Source: Bacillota bacterium
Lineage (GTDB): Bacteria; Bacillota; Bacilli; Bacillales_A; Planococcaceae
NCBI GenBank assembly: GCA_023405135.1
Contig: JAEXYZ010000108.1
Coordinates: forward strand, 1-64,000
Direction: 5' to 3'
DNA length: 64,000 nt
Part shown: piece after piece, positions 1-8,333 of the stretch
Layout of the letters: each line of letters starts with the position of its first letter
How positions within the stretch are numbered: position 1 is the first letter of the stretch
Translations under genes and position numbers: made by a program
Notes under the pieces: model-generated
Databases searched by the model: none
What the model saw: only the letters and a program-made list of their open reading frames with translations
Told to the model about the DNA's origin: nothing

Positions 1-4
1 CCGA

Positions 5-58
5 CCTGCCCCATCCATTGCTTCCTCGCTACGCTTCGTAAGCAATGGATGGGGCAGG
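5..58. repeat. 19-bp perfect inverted repeat
   Basis: Arms 5-23 and 40-58 are exact reverse complements (core CCCCATCCATTGCTT) around a 16-base spacer rich in CGCTACGCTTCG. Neither strand has a T-run after the stem, so it does not look like an intrinsic terminator; a REP-like intergenic hairpin is more likely. It sits at the window edge, so its upstream gene is unseen. Confidence 0.7.
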
Positions 59-192
59 AAAAGTGATTCTTGTAAACTAAAAAATTTACTTCTCTCGTTT
101 GTCACCCCAACAATTGACAAAGGACCAGAAAATTTACATCAAAAAAACAGATTGCATATGATAGAAAGAGGAATAGCAAAACGAATTTCATA

Positions 193-221
193 TTGTCTTT
201 TTATAGTGAACGAAGTATAAT
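193..221 (+). promoter_or_regulatory. sigma-A promoter for the threonine dehydrogenase gene
   Basis: TTGTCT at 193-198 and TATAAT at 216-221 are separated by 17 bases, predicting a start near 228 and a leader of about 75 bases before the ATG at 306. The rest of 61-305 holds no gene that I can see. Confidence 0.55.
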
Positions 222-305
222 AAAATCCATTAAAAGTGTTGATATATCAAGGTTTTTGTGTATTTTCTAGATGTACATTTGTTTTTCATCAGAGGAGGGT
301 GCTTA

Positions 306-1256
306 ATGAAAAAGATACTCGTGACGGGTGCGTTAGGTCAAATTGGTTCAGAATTAGTCAGAAAATTACGAGATATATATGGAGAAGACAACGTGTTGGC
401 CACAGATATTAGAGAAGAACAGTCATGTGGCCCTTTTGCGGTGCTTGATGTAACAGATGGGAAGCGTATGTATGAGCTTGCCAATCAATTTGGTGCAGAT
501 ACGATGATTCACATGGCTGCTTTACTATCTGCAACTGCTGAAAAAAATCCACAGTTTGCCTGGAATTTAAATATGGGTGGCTTAATGAATGCACTTGAAG
601 TAGCAAGAGAATTAAATATGCAATTTTTTACTCCGAGTTCAATTGGTGCATTTGGTCCATCAACGCCAAAGGACAATACACCACAAGATACATTGCAACG
701 TCCCACAACGATGTATGGAGTGAATAAAGTAGCAGGGGAGCTTTTATGTGATTATTACTTCACACGATTTGGAGTAGATACGCGCGGTGTTCGATTTCCA
801 GGTTTAATTTCATATGTAACGCCACCTGGTGGGGGTACAACCGATTATGCTGTAGATATTTATTATAAAGCGATTGAACAAGGTCGCTATACTTCCTATA
901 TTGCAGAAGGAACGTATATGGATATGATGTATATGCCAGATGCATTGCAAGCAATTGTTGATTTAATGGAAGCAGACGGTTCAAAATTAAAGCACCGCAA
1001 TGCTTTTAATATTTCTGCAATGAGCTTTGAACCTTCACAAATCGCAGCTGAAATTAAAAAGCACATTCCATCATTTAAAATAAATTACGACGTCGATCCA
1101 GTTCGCCAATCGATAGCGGACAGCTGGCCAAATTCCATCGATTCCTCTGAAGCAGTAGCGCAATGGGGTTTTAAGGCGCAATATGATTTAGAAAAAATGA
1201 CAGTTGATATGTTAAATAAATTAAAAAGAAAATTAGAACGAAAATCGATTTCGTAA
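306..1256 (+). CDS. SDR-type L-threonine 3-dehydrogenase (NAD-dependent epimerase family)
   Basis: Extended short-chain dehydrogenase, 316 residues. The N-terminus carries the NAD-binding motif GALGQIG and the active-site YGVNK (Tyr-x3-Lys) follows in mid-protein. The stretches SYVTPPGGGTTDYAVDIYYK and YMDMMYMPDAL are typical of the GalE-like L-threonine dehydrogenases, which oxidise threonine to 2-amino-3-ketobutyrate in the cytoplasm. The ATG at 306 is preferred over upstream in-frame ATGs because GGAGGG lies just before it. The usual partner, glycine C-acetyltransferase (kbl), is not downstream; it may lie beyond the left edge. A different sugar-epimerase role cannot be excluded. Confidence 0.8.
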   Translation: MKKILVTGALGQIGSELVRKLRDIYGEDNVLATDIREEQSCGPFAVLDVTDGKRMYELANQFGADTMIHMAALLSATAEKNPQFAWNLNMGGLMNALEVARELNMQFFTPSSIGAFGPSTPKDNTPQDTLQRPTTMYGVNKVAGELLCDYYFTRFGVDTRGVRFPGLISYVTPPGGGTTDYAVDIYYKAIEQGRYTSYIAEGTYMDMMYMPDALQAIVDLMEADGSKLKHRNAFNISAMSFEPSQIAAEIKKHIPSFKINYDVDPVRQSIADSWPNSIDSSEAVAQWGFKAQYDLEKMTVDMLNKLKRKLERKSIS

Positions 1257-1266
1257 AAAGTAGTAG

Positions 1267-1297
1267 GGGGCGTCTTATATTGAGGCGCCCCGTTTTA
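1267..1297 (+). terminator. intrinsic terminator after the threonine dehydrogenase gene
   Basis: GGGGCGTCT (1267-1275) pairs with AGGCGCCCC (1283-1291), one G-U pair, followed by GTTTTAT. Confidence 0.75.
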
Positions 1298-1310
1298 TAT
1301 GAATGGCACA

Positions 1311-1339
1311 TAAAAGGGACACCGCCTCAACGATGTCCC
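1311..1339 (-). terminator. terminator of the trp operon
   Basis: On the minus strand GGGACA and TGTCCC (plus 1334-1339 and 1316-1321) form a six-pair stem followed by TTTTAT, directly after the trpA stop. Confidence 0.6.
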
Positions 1340-1348
1340 GCAATCAAC

Positions 1349-2131
1349 TTACTTCACAGCCGCACCCTTCGAAGCCTTCACTAGCTCCTCAATTGCTGCC
1401 CAATCATCATTTACTAGACTATCAACAATTTTACTCCCGACGATCACACCACTACAGAATGAACCGAAATTTTTCACATGCTCAGGTGTAGAAATCCCGA
1501 ACCCTGCTAAAACCGGTGTATCTGTATACCTTTGAATTTGCTTAAAGTGTTCCTCAAGGGAACCTGCAAAGCTAGAGCGAGCACCTGTTATGCCATTTAC
1601 TGTTACGGCATAAATAAAGCCTTCACTAGCCTTCGTTAAACGCTCGATTCGTTCAGGCGTGCTTGTTAATGAGACAAGCTGCACTAAATCGATCCCAGCA
1701 TCCTTTAAAGCAGGGTGGACGATGCCGCTTTCTTCAAGGGGCATATCAGGAATGATAAGTCCGCGAATTCCGGCCACCTTTGCATCTTGAGCAAATTTCT
1801 CCACACCATAAGCTAAAATCGGATTTAAATATGTCATAGCAACAAGTGGGATATTAATTTCATCAGCAAAACTTGTTAACGTTTCGATTACTTTACGTAA
1901 AGTTGTACCATTCGCTAATGCACGTTCTCCAGCTCGTTCAATCGTTGGACCATCTGCAACCGGATCAGTAAATGGAATCCCAACCTCAATGGCAGTAACA
2001 CCGAGCTCTTGCATTTTTAAAATAGTAGGCTTTAATTTATCTAAGCCCCCATCACCAGCCATAATATAAGGAACAAAAGCTTTATCACCAGCAGCAGTTA
2101 CCGATAAAATAGATTGTTTTAATTCGCTCAT
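1349..2131 (-). CDS. trpA: tryptophan synthase alpha subunit
   Basis: Cleaves indole-3-glycerol phosphate to indole and glyceraldehyde 3-phosphate, handing indole to TrpB. The 260-residue length fits the family. Family landmarks visible are PYIMAGDGG, EVGIPFTDPVADGPTIERA (with the catalytic Glu and Asp regions), RGLIIPDMPLEE and PVLAGFGIS. It is the last gene of trpDCFBA and overlaps the end of trpB by four bases (ATGA), consistent with translational coupling of the two subunits. Confidence 0.97.
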   Translation of the reverse strand: MSELKQSILSVTAAGDKAFVPYIMAGDGGLDKLKPTILKMQELGVTAIEVGIPFTDPVADGPTIERAGERALANGTTLRKVIETLTSFADEINIPLVAMTYLNPILAYGVEKFAQDAKVAGIRGLIIPDMPLEESGIVHPALKDAGIDLVQLVSLTSTPERIERLTKASEGFIYAVTVNGITGARSSFAGSLEEHFKQIQRYTDTPVLAGFGISTPEHVKNFGSFCSGVIVGSKIVDSLVNDDWAAIEELVKASKGAAVK

Positions 2132-3324
2132 GCAAGGTCACCTCCAAGTGCAGCAGAAATTGTATGCACGTCTTTATCTCCACGGCCAGATAAACAAATG
2201 ACAAGAATATCATCAGATGTCATTGTTTTAGCAAGATTTGCTGCAAAATAAACAGCATGGGCACTTTCAAGGGCAGGGAGAATACCTTCTGTACGACTAA
2301 GTAATTTTACCCCTTCTAAAGCTTCTTCATCTGTTACATTGCCATATGTAGCGCGACCGATTTCATGAAGATGGCAATGCTCTGGACCTACTCCTGGATA
2401 ATCAAGACCAGCCGAGATTGAATGAGCTTCTTGAACAAAGCCGTTTTCATCCTGTAACAAATACATAAAGGCTCCATGTAATACACCAGTTTGCCCGCTA
2501 TGAATCGCTGCAGCATGCTTGCCAGTTTCAATCCCTTTGCCGGCTGCTTCCACACCATATAAAGCAACCTCCTGATCTTCCACAAAAGGATAAAACATGC
2601 CGATTGAGTTACTACCTCCACCAATACATGCAACGACTGCATTTGGTAGACGATTTTCAACTTCTAAAATCTGTGCTCTCGTTTCATCCCCAATGACACG
2701 TTGGAAATCGCGCACAATCGTAGGGAATGGGTGAGGCCCCATTGCAGAGCCTAAAATATAATGTGTATCTTCAATATTTGTTACCCAGTGGCGTAAAGCC
2801 TCATTTACCGCATCTTTTAACGTTGCAGATCCTTTATCAACAGCAACGACTTTTGTTCCAAGAAGCTCCATTCGGAATACGTTTAATGCTTGTCGTTTCA
2901 CATCTTCCGCACCCATGTAAACGATACATTCAAGGTTAAGTAACGCACACGCGGTAGCAGTTGCCACACCATGTTGACCTGCCCCTGTTTCAGCGACGAT
3001 TTTTTTCTTACCCATACGTTTTGCAAGAAGCGCTTGCCCAAGGGCGTTATTAATTTTGTGCGCCCCTGTATGGTTTAAATCTTCACGCTTTAAATAAATT
3101 TTTGCGCCACCGCAATACTCTGTTAAACGTTCAGCGAAATAAAGGGGAGTTTCACGTCCCACATAATTTTTTAAATAATAATGAAGCTCCTTTTGGAACG
3201 ATTCATCGTTTTTTACTTTGTCGTATGCTTCGTCTAATTCTTGAAGGGCAGTCATTAACGTTTCCGGGACAAATTGACCGCCGAAACGTCCAAATCTACC
3301 TTTTACCTCTGTATTTGTTGTCAT
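2128..3324 (-). CDS. trpB: tryptophan synthase beta subunit
   Basis: PLP enzyme condensing indole with serine to give tryptophan. The 398-residue protein shows FGGQFVPETL, the PLP-lysine motif HTGAHKINNALGQ, AETGAGQHGVATA and the phosphate-binding GGGSNSIGMF. The start is supported by AAGGAG ten bases upstream. It follows trpF after a 40-base gap and overlaps trpA. Confidence 0.98.
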   Translation of the reverse strand: MTTNTEVKGRFGRFGGQFVPETLMTALQELDEAYDKVKNDESFQKELHYYLKNYVGRETPLYFAERLTEYCGGAKIYLKREDLNHTGAHKINNALGQALLAKRMGKKKIVAETGAGQHGVATATACALLNLECIVYMGAEDVKRQALNVFRMELLGTKVVAVDKGSATLKDAVNEALRHWVTNIEDTHYILGSAMGPHPFPTIVRDFQRVIGDETRAQILEVENRLPNAVVACIGGGSNSIGMFYPFVEDQEVALYGVEAAGKGIETGKHAAAIHSGQTGVLHGAFMYLLQDENGFVQEAHSISAGLDYPGVGPEHCHLHEIGRATYGNVTDEEALEGVKLLSRTEGILPALESAHAVYFAANLAKTMTSDDILVICLSGRGDKDVHTISAALGGDLA

Positions 3325-3364
3325 TTTTCATTCACTCCTTTACGACTTTCGTAAAATTGCCGCA

Positions 3365-3988
3365 TTATTTATGTTTTGCGAAGTCAGTTTTAGCTGCTTC
3401 GATAAATTGTTTAATTAATTCACAGTCTTTCACGCCATTTCGTTCGACGCCACTAGATACGTCAACACCAAAGGGCTCAACTTGTAATATAGCAAGACCA
3501 ACATTGTCCGGCTTAAGTCCACCAGCTAAAATGAAGCGTTCTTTCGGGATAGATAGTCGATCAAGTAATGACCAATCAAAAACATGACCACTTCCACCAG
3601 AAAAATCTGTGCCGGGAGCATCGAATAAATAGTAATCAACATCATATTTACTTGCTCGTTCAACATCTTCATAGCTTCTAACAGAAAAAGCTTTAATAGA
3701 AGGGTAGCCTAAGCTTTGTATAAACTGAGCGTCTTCCGTACCGTGATATTGAACGTAATCAAGGCCAACTTTCTCAACTGCTTCATGTACTTGTTGCTCT
3801 GTAGGGTTTACGAAAACACCAACTTTTTTGACGTGGGAAGGGACTAGCTTTGCAAGTTGTACTGCACGTTCAATGGAAATCCTACGTTTACTCGGAGCAA
3901 ACATAAATCCAATCCAAGTAGCCCCAGCGTTAACGGCTGCATGAACATGTTCTTCTTCCATAAGGCCGCAAATTTTCACTTTCGCCAT
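3365..3988 (-). CDS. trpF: phosphoribosylanthranilate isomerase
   Basis: Converts N-(5-phosphoribosyl)anthranilate to the carboxyphenylamino-deoxyribulose phosphate. The 207-residue (beta/alpha)8 protein begins with VKICGL (catalytic Cys) and has GFMFAPSKRRIS, FILAGGLKPDNV and the C-terminal GVDVSSGVERNGVKD. Its start codon overlaps the trpC stop by one base. Confidence 0.96.
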   Translation of the reverse strand: MAKVKICGLMEEEHVHAAVNAGATWIGFMFAPSKRRISIERAVQLAKLVPSHVKKVGVFVNPTEQQVHEAVEKVGLDYVQYHGTEDAQFIQSLGYPSIKAFSVRSYEDVERASKYDVDYYLFDAPGTDFSGGSGHVFDWSLLDRLSIPKERFILAGGLKPDNVGLAILQVEPFGVDVSSGVERNGVKDCELIKQFIEAAKTDFAKHK

Positions 3989-4779
3989 TATTTCACGACC
4001 TTTGTAGGAAGGGAAACTTGCAGTGCACTTAAGGCTTCTTCCACGTTTCCGCTGCGCATTAATGATTCACCAACTAATACACCACGTGCTCCTACGTTCG
4101 CAACTCTCTTTGCATCATCTTCATTCCAAATGCCACTTTCACTAATAAAGGCGATATCGCCATAAGATGTAATTTTTTTTGCTAACTTTTCTGTTTGTGC
4201 AAGATCGACCTCGAAGGTGTTTAAATTACGATTGTTGACACCGATGATTTTTGGATGAAGTGCAAGAGCTCGATCTAGTTCTTCTTCGTTATGAACTTCC
4301 ACCAAAACATCAAGGCCTAAAGCATTTGCATATTCATAAAAGGCTTTTAGCTTTTTATCGGAAAGGGCAGCGACGATAAGTAAAATAACCGATGCACCAG
4401 CAACTTTTGCATAATCGATTTGCACCTCGTGAATAATGAAGTCTTTATTTAAAAGAGGAATATCAACTGTGTTTGCTATATCTACTAAATCTTCAAAGGA
4501 ACCTTTGAAAAATTTTTCTTCCGTTAAAACAGAAATACAAGCAGCCCCAGCATCAGCATATTTTTTAGCTTGTTCTACAGGATTGGCACCTTCTGCAATT
4601 AAACCTTTGGAAGGGGAAGCGCGCTTCATTTCTGAAATAACTTGTAGTGTTTCTGATTTACGTAACACCTCGTATAGAGAAGTACGCGACTTTGGTATAA
4701 CCTTAAAGCTAGGCTCATTTGCAAGTAATGAAGGAAGTAACGTTTCTTTATGATCTAAAATTGTTTGTAAAATTGTCAT
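3988..4779 (-). CDS. trpC: indole-3-glycerol phosphate synthase
   Basis: Closes the indole ring in the fourth step of the pathway. The 263-residue barrel has ISEMKRASPSKG (catalytic Lys), ISVLTEEKFFKG, LLNKDFIIHEVQIDYA, IGVNNRNLNTFEVD and FISESGI. It overlaps trpD by four bases. Confidence 0.97.
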   Translation of the reverse strand: MTILQTILDHKETLLPSLLANEPSFKVIPKSRTSLYEVLRKSETLQVISEMKRASPSKGLIAEGANPVEQAKKYADAGAACISVLTEEKFFKGSFEDLVDIANTVDIPLLNKDFIIHEVQIDYAKVAGASVILLIVAALSDKKLKAFYEYANALGLDVLVEVHNEEELDRALALHPKIIGVNNRNLNTFEVDLAQTEKLAKKITSYGDIAFISESGIWNEDDAKRVANVGARGVLVGESLMRSGNVEEALSALQVSLPTKVVK

Positions 4780-5813
4780 GATTGTATGCGCTCCTTTAAA
4801 ATCGATTGGCTATATTCCACCACTGCGTCAAGTTTTGATAGTGCACGACCAGACAGAATGCTGTCTCGTGCCATGTCGATCCCTTCGTTAATGGAAACAG
4901 CTACACCATAGGCAAAAAATCCAATAGCTGCATTTAATAAAACTGCATCAAAGTAAGCACTTTGTTTTCCTTTTAATAAGTCGCGTAAAATAATAGCATT
5001 TTCTTCTGGCGTTCCACCAATAAGTGCACTAACTGAGACAGGGGATAATCCGTAATCTTCCGCTTTTAATGTAAATGATTTAACCTCTCCATTTTCAAGA
5101 AGGGCAACCTTGTTTTCACCATCTAGTGATGCCTCATCCATACCTTGAGTACCAGAAACAACGACTGCCCGTTCGCGACCTAAAATACGTAGAACTTCAG
5201 CGTATTGGCTAACGAATTCAGGACGATTAATCCCAACAAGCTGTGTTGTTAAATTTACTGGATTTGTTAACGGTCCAACCATATTAAAAATAGTAGGCTT
5301 CCCAATGGCTCTTCGGACTTCACCGAGACGTTTTAGTTTCGGATGAACATTTGGCGCATAGAAGAAAGTAATGCCTTCTTGCTTTAACAAATCAACAGAA
5401 TCATCAATTGTAAAGTCTGTATGGATGCCTAATGCTTGTAATACGTCTGTGCTTCCTGAGGCGCTTGAAATTTTACGGTTGCCATGTTTTGCTACAGAAA
5501 CATTACTTGCAGCAAGGACGAATGCGGAGGTCGTACTAATATTGAAACTCTTTAGACCATCACCACCTGTACCGCAATTATCGAGATAATTCCCTTCTGG
5601 TGCGGGTACTGAAACAGCATTTGCTTTCATAACAGTGGCAAGCGCTGCAATTTCCTCTGTCGTTTCTCCTTTTTCGCTTAAAGCAACTAAAAAAGCTGCA
5701 ATATCGTCTTTCGGTGTTTCTTCATTAAATACGAGTTCAGCAGCCTGAAGCATATCATCATAGGCTAAATTTTCATTTTCTTTTACTTGATTTGTAAACA
5801 ATTGAATACTCAT
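4776..5813 (-). CDS. trpD: anthranilate phosphoribosyltransferase
   Basis: Transfers phosphoribosyl from PRPP to anthranilate. The 345-residue protein has DNCGTGGDG, KHGNRKISSASGSTDVL, and FNMVGPLTNPVN. It is the first gene after the T-box leader. In B. subtilis trpE precedes trpD; here the T-box terminator is followed directly by trpD with only about 80 bases between, so anthranilate synthase must be encoded elsewhere or be missing. Confidence 0.97.
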   Translation of the reverse strand: MSIQLFTNQVKENENLAYDDMLQAAELVFNEETPKDDIAAFLVALSEKGETTEEIAALATVMKANAVSVPAPEGNYLDNCGTGGDGLKSFNISTTSAFVLAASNVSVAKHGNRKISSASGSTDVLQALGIHTDFTIDDSVDLLKQEGITFFYAPNVHPKLKRLGEVRRAIGKPTIFNMVGPLTNPVNLTTQLVGINRPEFVSQYAEVLRILGRERAVVVSGTQGMDEASLDGENKVALLENGEVKSFTLKAEDYGLSPVSVSALIGGTPEENAIILRDLLKGKQSAYFDAVLLNAAIGFFAYGVAVSINEGIDMARDSILSGRALSKLDAVVEYSQSILKERIQS

Positions 5814-5890
5814 CTTAATTCATCCTCCCAAAATTTAAATTAGCAGGTTAGATAAATGAAACTTTAGGCAAGGGGAGGGGGCTTTACGGA

Positions 5891-6278
5891 AAATAAAAAA
5901 GTCCTCTACAAAAGGAAATCCCTTTTGTAGAGGACGATATATACCGCGTTGCCACCTCTGTTGAAGTATTAATTACTTCCACCTTGGCGCATTTTTCTTG
6001 CGTAAATAGGCGATATTAATCCTATTTTGCAATGAAAAACACTTCCTTGTAACGTAGGAAAAACGTCAACTAACTAATGCTAGTTGCTCTCATAAGGCCC
6101 ATTCACAATACGTGCGCACTAGTTTACACCAACCACTAGCTCTCTCAAGCACACTATACCGCTACTATTCTTATTCATCAATTTCTCAGCTATACTCATC
6201 TAATCTCTAAACTCTGCTTTGCTCAAACGGTGGTCACGCTCCCGCAACCTGCTACCGTATACGAACAATTTTTGTTAA
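5891..6278 (-). promoter_or_regulatory. tryptophan-specific T-box leader with terminator
   Basis: Minus-strand leader of trpD. The T-box sequence AGAGGTGGCAACGCGGT is at 5959-5943 and its UGGC bulge would pair with a GCCA tRNA end, matching the G discriminator known for tRNA-Trp. The likely specifier is UGG (6101-6099) in GAA-UGG-GCC context, the Trp codon. A perfect 15-bp terminator stem (5901-5915 with 5921-5935) followed by TTTTTTATTT ends the leader. By family knowledge, uncharged tRNA-Trp stabilises the antiterminator and turns the operon on. Confidence 0.93.
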
Positions 6279-6283
6279 CTAGA

Positions 6284-6312
6284 ATTGTAGACTTAATTCT
6301 TCATTTTGTCAA
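6284..6312 (-). promoter_or_regulatory. sigma-A promoter of the trp operon
   Basis: Minus-strand TTGACA (6312-6307) and TACAAT (6289-6284) with exactly 17 bases between, just upstream of the T-box leader. Confidence 0.85.
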
Positions 6313-6339
6313 TGTTTTCAGAAAACTTAAAAGAAGATT

Positions 6340-6374
6340 TACAATAAAAAAGCCGAGAACAAAAAGCTCTCGGC
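6340..6374 (-). terminator. terminator of queT
   Basis: GCCGAGA and TCTCGGC (plus 6352-6358, 6368-6374) flank a short loop, followed on the minus strand by a T-run. It separates queT from the trp promoter. Confidence 0.85.
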
Positions 6375-6379
6375 AAATA

Positions 6380-6862
6380 CTAAATTAATTCTTTAAAGTT
6401 TAAACGTTTATTTAAAAGATGCATAATAGGCACCCCAACAGCTAAAACAGCGAATTCTCCGACTGCACATGTAAACCATGTCCATAAGAATGGTAATTCA
6501 AGCGCTAAGTTTAATTCAAAAGCAATGATGAACATCGTAACTGTAAATAAAAACGTATTAATGATCATACGAAGTAATGTATTTTTCACAAACTTACAAA
6601 TCAAAATAAAGATTGTAAGAGTGATAAGTGAATGTCCAACACCGAACACTAAATCGTATACGCCTAGTGGTGAGAATAAGTTCGAGATAAACACACCGAT
6701 GACAATGCCTAGCATAAAGCGCGGATTAAAAGCCACTAAATGATTAAACATTTCAGAAACACGGAATTGGATTTCCGTAAAACCAAATGGTGCAACTAAA
6801 AGGGTAACCGCAATATAAAGTGCGGCAATAATCCCGGTTGTCGCTAAAAATTTTACTTTCAT
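6380..6862 (-). CDS. queT: QueT-family queuosine precursor transporter
   Basis: Integral membrane S component of an ECF-type importer, predicted to take up a queuosine precursor such as preQ1. About 160 residues with five to six hydrophobic segments; ITLLVAPFGF-like N-terminus, IQFRVSEMFNHL and PLGVYDLVFGVGHS are characteristic of the QueT family. I place the start at the second ATG (6862) because AAGGAG (6876-6871) is eight bases before it and only two before the ATG at 6868. Control by a preQ1 riboswitch directly upstream supports the substrate. Confidence 0.88.
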   Translation of the reverse strand: MKVKFLATTGIIAALYIAVTLLVAPFGFTEIQFRVSEMFNHLVAFNPRFMLGIVIGVFISNLFSPLGVYDLVFGVGHSLITLTIFILICKFVKNTLLRMIINTFLFTVTMFIIAFELNLALELPFLWTWFTCAVGEFAVLAVGVPIMHLLNKRLNFKELI

Positions 6863-6870
6863 ATTCATTT

Positions 6871-6908
6871 CTCCTTAGTTTTTTTTCGTGGGATGGTTTC
6901 GAACCACG
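6871..6908 (-). promoter_or_regulatory. preQ1-I riboswitch
   Basis: On the minus strand a CGTGG/CCACG stem encloses a GTTCGAAACCATC loop, followed by an A-rich tail ending in ACTAAGGAG. This is the layout of the class I preQ1 aptamer, and the tail that forms the pseudoknot contains the Shine-Dalgarno sequence of queT, so ligand binding should block translation initiation. Confidence 0.85.
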
Positions 6909-7154
6909 GTGACTGAACACAAAATAATATACTATTATAATTCTATTTCTATGTCAAATAACTATTAAATGATAGGAGAGTTATATTCAGTTTACAAAGG
7001 TGTGAAAAATGTCGAAATTTAGACAAATCTCTAAAATTTTATTAACATAACAATTTTTTTGAATAAACTCAATGTTTTAACGGTTTAAAGCGCCAAATTA
7101 ATATTTTGAAATTAGTAATTTGAGATCTATAAATTCAGAACATTCTTAATGTTG
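6909..7154. other. AT-rich intergenic stretch between divergent genes
   Basis: No open reading frame with a ribosome binding site and no recognisable structured RNA is visible here; it should hold the queT promoter on the minus strand. Confidence 0.4.
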
Positions 7155-7183
7155 TTGACTATCACTTCACAGCGATGTAATAT
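7155..7183 (+). promoter_or_regulatory. probable promoter of the TrpXYZ-type ABC operon
   Basis: TTGACT (7155-7160), 17-base spacer, TAATAT (7178-7183); about 100 bases before the GTG start of the lipoprotein gene. No T-box was found in the leader. Confidence 0.5.
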
Positions 7184-7284
7184 ATCGATAAACTCACACT
7201 TTTTTGAATAGTATAAAATATGAAAAAATATATTCAAAAACGAGTCTACGAATCTTTTTAGAGAGAAATAAGGGGGAAGTTTAC

Positions 7285-8304
7285 GTGAAAAATAGTATGA
7301 AAAAGCTTTCATTTCTTCTATTTGGTTTAGTACTTTTACTAGCAGCATGTGGCGGCGGTAATGAAACATCTACTGAATCAACAGAAGGTAATACAGGTAC
7401 AGAAACAGAAGGAACATCTGAAGAGAAAACATTTAATATCGGTATTACACAAATTGTTGAGCATCCATCATTAGATGCTGCGACGGAAGGTTTTAAAGCA
7501 GCTCTTGAAGAATCGGGCTTAAATGTTAAGTTTGTTGATAAAAATGCTCAAAACGATCAAAGTATGAACACGACAATTGCACAAGACCTAGTGAATCAAG
7601 GCGTTGATTTAATTTTTGCTAACTCAACTCCATCAGCACAAGCAGTTAAAGGTGCAACATCTGATATTCCAATTATCTTCACTTCTGTAACAGATGCTGT
7701 AGGTGCAGAATTAGTTGATTCAATGGAAGCTCCTGGTGGTAACGTAACAGGAACAGTTGACTTACATCCTGATACAATTGCGAACACTGTAGCATTTCTT
7801 AAAGACGAATTAGGTGCGAAAAAAGTAGGTACAGTTTATAACACAGGTGAGCAAAACTCTGTTGCTCAAGTTGAACAAGTAAAAGCTTTATTAGAAGAAG
7901 CAGGTATTGAATTAGTAGAGTCAGCTGTTTCAACTTCAGCGGAAGTAAAGCAAGCAACTGAATCTCTAATTGGAAAAGTAGATTCTTTATATATCATTAC
8001 AGATAACACAGTAGTATCTGCATTAGAGTCAGTAATTGACGTTGCAAATGCAAACCAACTTCCTTTAATGGTTGGAGAACTTGATTCAGTAAAACGTGGC
8101 GGATTAGGTGCTTACGGTTTTGAATACTATGATATCGGTTATGAAGCGGGACAAATGGCTGTGAAAATTTTAAAAGGTGAAGCGACACCTTCAGAAATCC
8201 CAGCGGCTTACCCAGCAAACTTAAAATTACTTATTAATAAATCAGCTGCAGAAAACCTAGGTCTTGAAATTAAAGACACTTGGAATGCAGAAGTTTACGA
8301 ATAA
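7285..8304 (+). CDS. ABC transporter substrate-binding lipoprotein (TrpX-like)
   Basis: Extracytoplasmic solute receptor of 339 residues, anchored as a lipoprotein: the signal peptide KKLSFLLFGLVLLLAAC ends in an LAAC lipobox. The mature part (FNIGITQIVEHPSLDAATEGF, ANSTPSAQAVK, SLYIITDNTVVSA) matches the ABC_sub_bind family (COG2984). Members called TrpX in streptococci have been linked to tryptophan uptake by T-box regulation; proximity to the trp operon fits but does not prove that substrate. GTG at 7285 is chosen because AGGGGG lies eight bases upstream; ATG at 7297 is an alternative. Confidence 0.85.
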   Translation: MKNSMKKLSFLLFGLVLLLAACGGGNETSTESTEGNTGTETEGTSEEKTFNIGITQIVEHPSLDAATEGFKAALEESGLNVKFVDKNAQNDQSMNTTIAQDLVNQGVDLIFANSTPSAQAVKGATSDIPIIFTSVTDAVGAELVDSMEAPGGNVTGTVDLHPDTIANTVAFLKDELGAKKVGTVYNTGEQNSVAQVEQVKALLEEAGIELVESAVSTSAEVKQATESLIGKVDSLYIITDNTVVSALESVIDVANANQLPLMVGELDSVKRGGLGAYGFEYYDIGYEAGQMAVKILKGEATPSEIPAAYPANLKLLINKSAAENLGLEIKDTWNAEVYE

Positions 8305-8333
8305 CATTGAGGTTAGTTAGGAGATGATTCATC

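Noticed and set aside
1303..1491. Plus-strand small gene opposite the end of trpA
   Set aside because: No ribosome binding site; it overlaps the trp terminator and is antisense to trpA.
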